Source: JBOHNM01 sp050730675
GTDB lineage: Bacteria; Planctomycetota; Phycisphaerae; Phycisphaerales; UBA1924
Length of the DNA stretch: 15,661 bases
Reading direction: 5' to 3'
NCBI GenBank assembly: GCA_050730675.1
Contig: JBOHNM010000098.1
Location: 1-15,661 of the forward strand
The notes beneath the pieces were generated by a model that worked only from the letters and a program-made list of their open reading frames with translations, searched no databases and was not told where the DNA came from. Below, one piece after another: positions 1 through 7,658 of the stretch. How positions within the stretch are numbered: the first letter of the stretch is position 1; every line of letters begins with the position of its first letter. Made by a program: the position numbers and the translations under genes.

Positions 1-11
1 GCAATTCGTGG

Positions 12-31
12 CCCTCTTTTTGAGCAGAGGG
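12..31. terminator. Small hairpin, possible terminator of a gene left of the window
   Basis: CCCTCT (12-17) pairs perfectly with AGAGGG (26-31) around an 8-base loop, TTTTGAGC. No T-run follows on the plus strand. It could be the terminator of an upstream gene outside the window, or chance. Confidence 0.25.
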
Positions 32-190
32 TCAAACGCATCGGGAAATGCCGATGCCGATTGATTCTGGAATTTTGCGATTGCGCGGAGGGGCGCGTGC
101 GCGCCGTTGCGCATTTTGCGGTCACTTGTTCTTTGGGAGAAAGATGGGGAGAAGTGGGATTTGGGCGCCTGGCATGGCGGGGAAAAGACG

Positions 191-251
191 GTTCACCACA
201 GGGACACAGAGGGCACAGAGGAAGGCGAGAGGGAAGACTGGGTTCGAGGCA
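191..251 (+). repeat. Dispersed CACAGAG repeat, copy 1
   Basis: Begins GTTCACCACAGGGACACAGA, continues with a further CACAGAG unit and ends with a tail GAAGACTGGGTTCGAGGCA. The tail matches copy 3 (8853-8910) at nearly every base (AAGACyGGGTTCrAGGCA), so the element is about 60 bp and not only the CACAGAG core. All three copies in this window read in the same direction and lie between genes. Motifs of this kind are, to my recollection, common in environmental bacterial genomes and generate spurious ORFs. Confidence 0.75.
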
Positions 252-364
252 TGGATTGCGGGGCGGCGTGTGAAGGCGACCAGACGTGCGGGCGGCCAGG
301 GAAAGGCCGCGGGGGGGTGGAGTGATTCGGGGTGATTTGTTATTTGGTCTGCGGCGGATAGCCA

Positions 365-988
365 ATGAGTCGGAATCCGTGGTTCCTGCCACCGGTAGAC
401 TCAGCACGGATGGACGCCGCGGGACCAACGCCTTCGTGCAAAGCCTCTCGAAAGGCTCCCGGCCGCAAGCGGCGATGGGTTGGTTGGGTGATGCTGGTGC
501 TCGGGGTGGTGGTCACGGGTGTGTGGGTGGCATCGGGGTGGTGGTGGAGCGGTTATAACGGCCGCTTCACGCAAGTGTTTGTGGCCCGGGGCACGGTCTT
601 CGTTTACCAAAGAGATTTCGTCGATCCGACAGTCCCGCAGGGATGGAGCACGGCGCGGATGGACGCCCAATGGGAATGGACAGTCACAAGCACCTTTGAC
701 GATCTCGGCTTCGCGTATCAGGGACAGCCGAACAGCCGGGTTGTCAATGGTCGCATCGCGGGGTACATGCGGTTTTCTGGGTACAGGTGTGTGCTGGTCA
801 CGCTCTGGCCGGTGTGCCTGTTGCTCCTGTGCTCTGGGAGCGTGATGCTGTGGTCGGCGCGGCGCGCCCGCCGGCGCGGAGTGGCCGGGGTGTGCGTGAA
901 GTGCGGGTACTCGCTTGCGGGGCTACCCGCCGGCGCATCGTGTCCTGAGTGCGGCCGCGAGGGGACCAGCGCGGTAACACCTGCATGA
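365..988 (+). CDS. Two-helix membrane protein with C-terminal zinc ribbon (paralogue 1 of 3)
   Basis: A 207-aa protein of unknown function. A basic N-terminus (PGRKRRW, residues 32-38) precedes a hydrophobic helix at about 40-58. A loop of about 80 residues follows, then a second helix at about 142-163. The C-terminus is a short cytoplasmic-looking zinc ribbon with Cys177/Cys180 and Cys193/Cys196 (CVKCGYSLAGL...CPECG). By the positive-inside rule both ends should be cytoplasmic and the loop periplasmic. The CxxCGYxLxGL...CPECG ribbon recurs in planctomycete proteins, so I use it as a lineage marker. The start is uncertain: ATG 365 and ATG 410 (residue 16) both lack a strong Shine-Dalgarno. 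The stop overlaps the next start (ATGA at 985-988), implying translational coupling with the paralogue downstream. I infer a membrane role and cannot name a substrate. Confidence 0.8.
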   Translation: MSRNPWFLPPVDSARMDAAGPTPSCKASRKAPGRKRRWVGWVMLVLGVVVTGVWVASGWWWSGYNGRFTQVFVARGTVFVYQRDFVDPTVPQGWSTARMDAQWEWTVTSTFDDLGFAYQGQPNSRVVNGRIAGYMRFSGYRCVLVTLWPVCLLLLCSGSVMLWSARRARRRGVAGVCVKCGYSLAGLPAGASCPECGREGTSAVTPA

Positions 989-1594
989 ACGCTTCAAGTG
1001 GTCGTGGTATATCCCGCGCCAGAGTTCCCGGCCGCAAACGCCGCTGGGCGGGAGGAGGGTTGCTTGTCGTCGGGGCATTGATCGCGTGCCTGTGGCTGGC
1101 GTCGGGAAAGTGGACGTTCTGGTACGCGAAGGGGTTGAGTCCGACCGCTGTAAGCGGGACGCGCGTGGTGGCATCGCAGGGCGTCCTCGAGTTGGTACAA
1201 GCGCGCGATCCTCGTCCGTTTGACCAACTCAGATCATGGTGGCTTTGCGGATCAAATCCCACGATTTGAGCTTCAATGGATGTCCGGTCGCTCCGTGCAT
1301 CTCGGCACAGGCGACGGCGGATGCGCCATGATGCGTGACTGGCCGCGTCATCGAATTGTGATGAATGCCGGCATTGGCGGTTACTACGAAAGCTCCTCTC
1401 AGTTCAGGGTTCTCGTCGACATCTGGCCCCCGGCACTGCTGATCCTCTCGTTCGGCGGCTTCCTTGTGCGGTCCGCGGCAAGGGCACGGAAATTCGCGAT
1501 GACCGGAGTGTGCGTCAAGTGCGGGTACAGCCTCGTGGGGCTCGCGGCGGAGGGTCCGTGCCCGGAGTGCGGCCGTGCGAGGGGGTCCGCTTGA
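985..1594 (+). pseudogene. Frameshifted middle paralogue of the zinc-ribbon membrane protein family (2 of 3)
   Basis: The frame opened by ATG 985 (ATGA overlap with the gene before) encodes a basic PGRKRRW segment and a membrane helix like its neighbours, then runs to a TGA at 1267-1269 after 94 residues. The rest of the family architecture, a second helix and a ribbon (CVKCGYSLVGL...CPECG), continues in the +1 frame and stops at 1594. Comparing with paralogue 1, homology passes from one frame to the other at roughly 1215-1240, equal to one extra base or two missing bases. No homopolymer run sits at the junction, so a real mutation is as likely as a sequencing error; programmed shifting is not indicated. 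The C-terminal half could begin at a TTG at 1220, but no good ribosome site supports it. If real, this copy yields at most a truncated one-helix product without the zinc ribbon. Confidence 0.75.
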
Positions 1595-2100
1595 ACCTCC
1601 GCGCTCCAAGTTGTGGCTCGGGCCAACTCGCCCGCGGTGGCGGTCGCCGGTGGGTGGGGTGGGTGCTGCTGATGCTCGGCGTGCTGGTCGCGGGGGCGTG
1701 GGTGGCGTCGGGGTGGTGGCAGGTGTGGCTCTGGACGGATGTGGGCGAGGTGAAGATCACCGCCGGCCAGGTCTCGCTGCTGGCGTCGAACAACGTGGAG
1801 GGCACCGTGTTGCTGTTCCGCACCAGCGTCGTCCCCACCGTCCCCGCTGATCGCGGATGGAAGATGTGGCCGGAGTGGGGACGCCCCAGCCATTTCATGT
1901 CCGTGGCCGTCGGGGCCCTCTGGTACGTGCGCATCCCGTTGTGGATGCTGCTGATCCCGATCGGCGGCGCGGAATTCTGGCGGCGGGCGGCGCTGCGGCG
2001 AAGTGCGCGGCCGGGCGTGTGCGCGGCGTGCGGGTATGACCTGTCGGGGCTCGCGCCGGGGAGCGCGTGCCCGGAGTGCGGCGAGTCGGCGGGAGTGTGA
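1591..2100 (+). CDS. Two-helix membrane protein with C-terminal zinc ribbon (paralogue 3 of 3)
   Basis: I choose TTG 1591 as the start. It overlaps the previous stop as TTGA (1591-1594), mirrors the ATGA overlap between the first two copies, and has a purine-rich GAGGGGG just upstream. The same frame is open back to 1510, but that part only shadows the ribbon of the previous copy. The 169-aa product has a short basic N-terminus (GGGRRW), helix 1 at about 22-40, a shorter central loop than paralogue 1, helix 2 at about 110-127, and a ribbon with Cys144/Cys147 and Cys160/Cys163 (CAACGYDLSGL...CPECG). The helix-1 segment (RRWVGWV, then WVASGWW) is close to paralogue 1, which points to local tandem duplication. 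Function unknown. Confidence 0.75.
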   Translation: MNLRAPSCGSGQLARGGGRRWVGWVLLMLGVLVAGAWVASGWWQVWLWTDVGEVKITAGQVSLLASNNVEGTVLLFRTSVVPTVPADRGWKMWPEWGRPSHFMSVAVGALWYVRIPLWMLLIPIGGAEFWRRAALRRSARPGVCAACGYDLSGLAPGSACPECGESAGV

Positions 2101-2367
2101 AGAGGACTTCTTTGCGCTTTGACGAACGGACCCCTTGCTTCGCGCCTGAAACTCACTACTCTTATGTGACGAATAGATGGCTCGCAACGAGCGCGGCTGC
2201 GGCGGTGGGCCCGGCGCTCGACAAGTCAGACGAACAGCGCGCACGAGCACTGCGGCCACGCCAAGACGTCGATCCACCGCTGAATCGGTCCGGACTGCTG
2301 AACACACGATCGCATTTCTCCCGCTCGCACGTTCACCGGACCTTGCACAAGACGTCTGCCCTCACCC

Positions 2368-4362
<1,995 letters not shown>

Positions 4363-4398
4363 CGCGGGGCCGTCATCATCTAGGAACTGCTCGTGTGC

Positions 4399-4425
4399 CA
4401 CACTCCCGCGCTTCGCGGTGGTGTG
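4399..4425. terminator. Strong hairpin downstream of speA
   Basis: CACACTCCCGCG (4399-4410) pairs with CGCGGTGGTGTG (4414-4425) around a 3-base CTT loop: a 12-bp stem with one mismatch and one G-T pair. It starts 37 bases after the speA stop. No T-run follows, so it could act as a non-canonical terminator or as a small repeat element. The CGCGCTTCGCG core looks like those seen in repetitive hairpins. Confidence 0.45.
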
Positions 4426-4438
4426 CTGTCTTGCAGGA

Positions 4439-4460
4439 AGCCCGACCGTCAGGGAGGGCT
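4439..4460. repeat. Imperfect inverted repeat AGCCCGACCGTCAGGGAGGGCT
   Basis: A 22-base sequence whose outer arms AGCCC and GGGCT pair, with partly pairing inner bases and a GTCA centre. From memory, close variants (AGCCC...GTCAGGGAGGGCT) recur between genes in planctomycete genomes, so I list it as a probable dispersed element. That recollection could not be checked here. It sits between the speA hairpin and the CACAGAG repeat. Confidence 0.4.
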
Positions 4461-4470
4461 CCTCGAGGCG

Positions 4471-4512
4471 GTTTCACCACAGAGTTCACAGAGTGGCATA
4501 GAGGAAGACGGA
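4471..4512 (+). repeat. Dispersed CACAGAG repeat, copy 2
   Basis: Begins GTTTCACCACAGAGTTCACA and continues with GAG and a degenerate third unit, GGCATAGAGGAAGACGG. It is shorter and more diverged than copies 1 and 3, and the GGGTTC-AGGCA tail is not preserved. Same orientation as the other copies, in the gap between speA and the ATPase cassette. Confidence 0.7.
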
Positions 4513-4607
4513 ATGCGACTGCGAAGAGGGCGAAGCGGGAAAAGAGCATCCATCCGTGAGATTTCCAGATAATGGAGCGTTGTAGCGCATACCGAACTAT
4601 CTGATAC

Positions 4608-4628
4608 ACGCACGATAATGACGTGCGT
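4608..4628. promoter_or_regulatory. Perfect palindrome, candidate operator of the ATPase cassette
   Basis: ACGCACG (4608-4614) and CGTGCGT (4622-4628) are perfect inverted copies around a 7-base AT-rich centre, ATAATGA. It lies 93 bases upstream of the first cassette start. A weak promoter could follow: GTTACA at 4627-4632 and TATGCT at 4652-4657, 19 bases apart, which would place the palindrome over the -35 box. No regulator gene is visible in the cassette, so a cognate repressor would have to be encoded elsewhere. Confidence 0.3.
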
Positions 4629-4720
4629 TACACAAGAGGCCTCGACTTCGTTATGCTATCCAAGGCTGACGTTACGCCCCAATATTGATGGCGAATGACC
4701 GGTATTCTTGGAGCACGAGT

Positions 4721-4963
4721 ATGGCCAATAGTCAGCCCGCATCTACTCCGTGCTCGCCCGATCAGAACTCGGCCGAGCAGAAATCGGTATCGGAACAAAT
4801 TATCGACGAATGCCTGGGCAGTGAGCTGCTTGCGAAAGCCGTCTCACCAGCTGCGCTGGCTCTTCTCAAAGAGTCGCTCATGCGCCACCCACTACCCAAG
4901 TCCACCCAGATAGTTCAGCTTGTAAGCGTCGAGGGAGCCGCCAGTGCGCATCCACAAACTTAG
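4721..4963 (+). CDS. Small 80-aa protein, first gene of the ATPase cassette
   Basis: I place the start at ATG 4721 because GGAG at 4710-4713 sits 7 bases before it. In-frame starts at 4685 (TTG) and 4688 (ATG) have no ribosome site. The 80-aa product is acidic to neutral, with a polar Ser/Gln/Pro-rich first 20 residues, a predicted helical middle (about 20-48, VSEQIIDECLGSELLAKAV...) and a C-terminal strand-like LPKSTQIVQLVSVEG. I recognise no domain. Its last 20 bases overlap the ATPase gene, and the ribosome site of the ATPase lies inside it, so the two are translationally coupled and probably act together. A small accessory or adaptor subunit of the ATPase is a reasonable inference; an antitoxin-like role is possible but nothing in the sequence proves it. 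Confidence 0.75.
   Translation: MANSQPASTPCSPDQNSAEQKSVSEQIIDECLGSELLAKAVSPAALALLKESLMRHPLPKSTQIVQLVSVEGAASAHPQT
4931..4937 (+). promoter_or_regulatory. Ribosome binding site fixing the GTG start of the ATPase
   Basis: GAGGGAG at 4931-4937 lies 6 bases before GTG 4944, inside the preceding gene. It is among the best Shine-Dalgarno sequences in the window and decides for the GTG start. The resulting N-terminus, MRIHKLRISNIRGIRGL, is the classic first strand of SMC/RecF-type ATPases. Confidence 0.75.
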
Positions 4964-7214
4964 GATAAGCAATATTCGAGGCATTCGCGGCCTCGACATG
5001 ACACCAGATGGATCTTCAATCGTTGTTGTTGGGGACAACGGCACGGGGAAGAGCGCCATCATCGATGCCGTTGATTTCTTACTGACCGGTGACATCGATC
5101 GGCTGAGAGGTCGAAAAGGCATAACGTGCCGGGACTACGGAGGACACATCGATGCGGAGCCCGGGAGTTGCTTTGTGGAAGCCATGGTGCAAGTCCAAGA
5201 CGTAAAGGATCTTGTGTTATTGAGGCGATCACTGGCGTCGCCCCTGCTGCTGGAGTGCGAAGAACAGCACTTGGCTCGGGTGCGTCCTTTCTTGAACACC
5301 GCGGCGCAGCGTCAACACATGCTTACTCGTGCAGATATCCTGCGTTTCATAGCAGCAACGGGGGGCGATCGTGCGGACTTGGTCCAAGGGATCTTGAATC
5401 TCGATCGAGTCGAGGCTATTCGGCAACTACTCAAAGCCGCATCGAATGATGCGAAAGCACTCGCGAAGCAAGCATCCATCGCTCGGGCCATGGCCGAGAG
5501 CACCCTACGAGCAACGTTGGATCTTCCGACATGGAATAACGTCCTCGCAATCAATGAGATCAACAGGCTCCGCGCTTTGCTTGAGGGCACACCAATCACA
5601 ATACTGGCTGACGCCGGTGTCGGGCTAACCCCTCCCGCGACCGTCCCACCAGAACTCGGCATATCCACTTCTCGCCACGGTCTATCAGACATTATTCAGG
5701 CCGGAAAGTCGTTGGCAGATCAGGTCATATCCGGTATCGACGCGGCGGATCAGCTCTTGCTGAAATCAGTCGTTCAGATCGGCTCTGATCCCGCACGACT
5801 GACCGCAGCAAGGCACTTGGAACTACTTGAACTCGGTATTGTGCAATTGGGCCAAGAGACAGATTGCCCTCTGTGCGAAACTAGTTGGGAGCCAGGAAAA
5901 CTCCATCGGCATCTTGCTGAGAGAATCGATACAGGTAAGAATGCGGCGCCGATCTGGGCGGAGATTCAGAACTCGAAGAGAACACTTACAAATTGGCTTG
6001 GTGGCCAAGTCGATGTACTTACTCGCATTATCGCAGATGGTCCTCTATCCCCAGGCGGGGTCGATCCTGCTGGCCTTGCCCCAATCCTGAAATCGTTACG
6101 TGATCTACAGAATGCGCTCGTCGATCCGATTGCGACTTATTCGAAGTATCGCAAGCAAGAGGTCGAATTGAGCGAGCAGCTTGGCTGTATCGCCGCGAGA
6201 GATGTACTAAGGCAACTCTACACGGAGCGGGCGACGCTCGCCGCGAAGAGTCCGCAACAGAAGGCATGGGATACTCTGACCAGAGTCCAGGAAAACGTCA
6301 AGGTGCTGCTCGCTGCGGTTGCTGCCGAGAACAAAGCAACGTCGGTGGCGCAGGCTGTGTTGATATTGGAGTCGCAGTATCTCATTGCACGCGACCACGT
6401 GCTTGGTGACTTGTATTCGCAAGTAAAGTCGCGATTCGTGGCACTATACCGACGCCTTCACGCGCCGGATGAGCAGGAATTCGACGCAGAATTGCGACCT
6501 GACCAAGCGGCGCTTAATTTTGAGGTAGAATTTGGAGGAGCGGGCAAAGTTCCGCCACTAGCGCTTCACAGTGAGGGGCACCAAGATAGCATGGGCTTGT
6601 GCCTGTTCTTCGCACTGGCTGAGCACGCTCATGGAGGCCGACTTCAGTTATGTTTGCTGGACGACGTTGTCATGGCAGTGGACATCGGTCACCGTCAGGC
6701 GGTAGCTACTCTCCTCGCTGAAATGGCGGCAACGACTCAATTCCTAGTGACAACTCATGAACAGGTGTGGGCACGCCAACTCATGAACGCGGGGCTGGTG
6801 ACATCGAAACAGACAATCCACTTGATATCTTGGAGCCTCGAGGGTGGCCCGATCACATCCAACTTGCCAGATTTCATCGAGGAAGCTCGAACTCATCTAG
6901 GCAGTCAGAATATTCCCAGCGCTGCGGCGGCTCTCCGCCGTGGACTAGAGACAATGTTCCATTTCGTGGCCGAGTGTCTGAGAGCGCCAGTGCCGTATTC
7001 AATGCGAGGCCAGCATGACTACGGTCAGATGTGGACGGCGTGCGACGGCATGCTTAAGGACCTTCATGCCCAAGCGGTCAAGTCAGCAGGAAAGTGGAAG
7101 CAAGCTGAAACACAGGAATCGCTCGCGCAGTTCGGTGAACGACGCCGCGCTACCTTAGCACGGAAGTCCTTAGTAGAATGGGCAGTCAATCCAAACGTCC
7201 ATTACAACAGTTGA
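4944..7214 (+). CDS. SMC/Rad50/RecF-like ABC ATPase with C-terminal helical extension
   Basis: A 756-aa ATPase of the SMC/Rad50/RecF class. In order: N-lobe strand IHKLRISNIRGIRGL; Walker A GDNGTGKSA at 30-38; a mostly helical arm at about 150-500 containing DCPLCETSW, a single CxxC (Cys308/Cys311) where Rad50-type proteins carry a zinc hook; ABC signature LHSEGHQDSMGL at 541-552; Walker B LCLLDDVVMAVD at 569-580; and the H-loop LVTTHEQVWARQL around 601-613. The arm is far shorter than in true SMC or Rad50. About 130 residues follow the H-loop, including AAAALRRGLETMFHFVAECL and an end with VNPNVHYN, resembling the helical, HEPN-like tails of ATPases in bacterial conflict systems; that assignment is inference. 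Codons frequently end in A or T, unlike neighbouring genes, suggesting transfer. It is coupled to small genes on both sides. No nuclease is evident in or beside it. A repair ATPase is the main alternative. Confidence 0.92.
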   Translation: MRIHKLRISNIRGIRGLDMTPDGSSIVVVGDNGTGKSAIIDAVDFLLTGDIDRLRGRKGITCRDYGGHIDAEPGSCFVEAMVQVQDVKDLVLLRRSLASPLLLECEEQHLARVRPFLNTAAQRQHMLTRADILRFIAATGGDRADLVQGILNLDRVEAIRQLLKAASNDAKALAKQASIARAMAESTLRATLDLPTWNNVLAINEINRLRALLEGTPITILADAGVGLTPPATVPPELGISTSRHGLSDIIQAGKSLADQVISGIDAADQLLLKSVVQIGSDPARLTAARHLELLELGIVQLGQETDCPLCETSWEPGKLHRHLAERIDTGKNAAPIWAEIQNSKRTLTNWLGGQVDVLTRIIADGPLSPGGVDPAGLAPILKSLRDLQNALVDPIATYSKYRKQEVELSEQLGCIAARDVLRQLYTERATLAAKSPQQKAWDTLTRVQENVKVLLAAVAAENKATSVAQAVLILESQYLIARDHVLGDLYSQVKSRFVALYRRLHAPDEQEFDAELRPDQAALNFEVEFGGAGKVPPLALHSEGHQDSMGLCLFFALAEHAHGGRLQLCLLDDVVMAVDIGHRQAVATLLAEMAATTQFLVTTHEQVWARQLMNAGLVTSKQTIHLISWSLEGGPITSNLPDFIEEARTHLGSQNIPSAAAALRRGLETMFHFVAECLRAPVPYSMRGQHDYGQMWTACDGMLKDLHAQAVKSAGKWKQAETQESLAQFGERRRATLARKSLVEWAVNPNVHYNS

Positions 7215-7388
7215 ATGGACATGAATGCCACCGAATTCGGCGAGGTGATCGACGCATTCGAGGCGGTTAGGGACCTTTTTCGGTGTGCTCAGTGCATGGG
7301 CCTGCTTAATGTCGTCGCTGAAGGGGCCAGTCCTGTTACGGTCAAATGTCCATGCGGTGCTACCGCTTGGAATCTTGAGCGCCGTTAA
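7215..7388 (+). CDS. 57-aa zinc-ribbon protein, third gene of the ATPase cassette
   Basis: This short frame begins with ATG the base after the ATPase stop (TGA 7212-7214) and ends at TAA 7386-7388; an ATG two codons in (7221) is the alternative start. The 57-aa product has a helical N-terminus (EFGEVIDAFEAVRDLF) and then a compact treble-clef or zinc-ribbon-like cysteine set: Cys24/Cys27 (RCAQC) and Cys45/Cys47 (KCPCG), ending TAWNLERR. The knuckle spacing CxxC...CxC is intact, which argues that the frame is a real gene. No Shine-Dalgarno stands before it, so translation likely depends on ribosomes terminating on the ATPase. Codon style matches the ATPase and not the high-GC surroundings. I infer a nucleic-acid or protein-binding accessory subunit. 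Function unknown. Confidence 0.7.
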   Translation: MDMNATEFGEVIDAFEAVRDLFRCAQCMGLLNVVAEGASPVTVKCPCGATAWNLERR

Positions 7389-7448
7389 GGCAGCCCACCC
7401 GCGACATCGACCCTTCCACCGGCCATTTCGCCAAGAACGCCCACCATC

Positions 7449-7658
7449 CCGCGCTTTTCACCCGCCGAGCCTGACTCTCCGCGCACCCGGCCACACTTTC
7501 TCCCCTCCGTGCCGCGCTTTTCGCGCGTCCGGCCACACTTTCCACTGGTCAGGCCGCGCTTTCTCGCCGTCGAGCCACACTTTCTCTCGATCGAGCCACG
7601 CTTTTTGCCCGCCGTACCGCGCTTTTCGGCCGCCGCGCCACACTTTCGGCCTCCCGCG
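7449..7658. repeat. Array of ten 21-bp tandem units
   Basis: Ten consecutive units of exactly 21 bp, starting at 7449, 7470, 7491, 7512, 7533, 7554, 7575, 7596, 7617 and 7638. Each opens with CC(A/G)C(A/G)CTTTC or a close variant; the second half is more variable but often ends GCCG or TCGAG. The first half tends to alternate between CCGCGCTTTT (units 1, 4, 6, 9) and CCACACTTTC (3, 5, 7, 10), hinting at a 42-bp higher-order unit; unit 2 is degenerate and unit 8 is mixed. Because 21 is seven codons, several frames on both strands stay open and give heptapeptide repeats (for example PRFxxVR/PHFxxVR). I see no start site or conserved frame to prefer, so I call it non-coding. Confidence 0.85.

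Larger units (their letters stand above)
1..364. other. Gene-free left end with one hairpin and one dispersed repeat
   Basis: Several short overlapping reading frames cross this stretch, but none has a recognisable motif or a good ribosome binding site, and they read straight through the dispersed repeat at 191-251, so I treat them as chance. It holds a perfect 6-bp hairpin at 12-31, GC-rich alternating sequence around 90-120 (gcgcgtgcgcgc) and the repeat. The last 50 bases presumably contain the promoter of the membrane-protein cluster, but I see no clear -35/-10 pair. Confidence 0.5.

Noticed and set aside
48..335. Short frames at the left end as a small gene
   Set aside because: They run through the dispersed repeat and have no ribosome site or motif; their HRGHRGHR-like or QRAQRKA-like strings are translations of the repeat.
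2119..2160. TTGACG at 2119-2124 as the -35 box of the speA promoter
   Set aside because: No acceptable -10 hexamer lies 16-19 bases downstream.
1399..2307. 302-aa minus-strand open frame opposite the membrane-protein cluster
   Set aside because: Arg/Pro/His-rich shadow frame with no motif, covering real genes whose zinc ribbons and helices are clear on the plus strand.
7449..7658. CRISPR array
   Set aside because: Units are contiguous 21-bp repeats with no separate unique spacers, and no cas gene is in the window.
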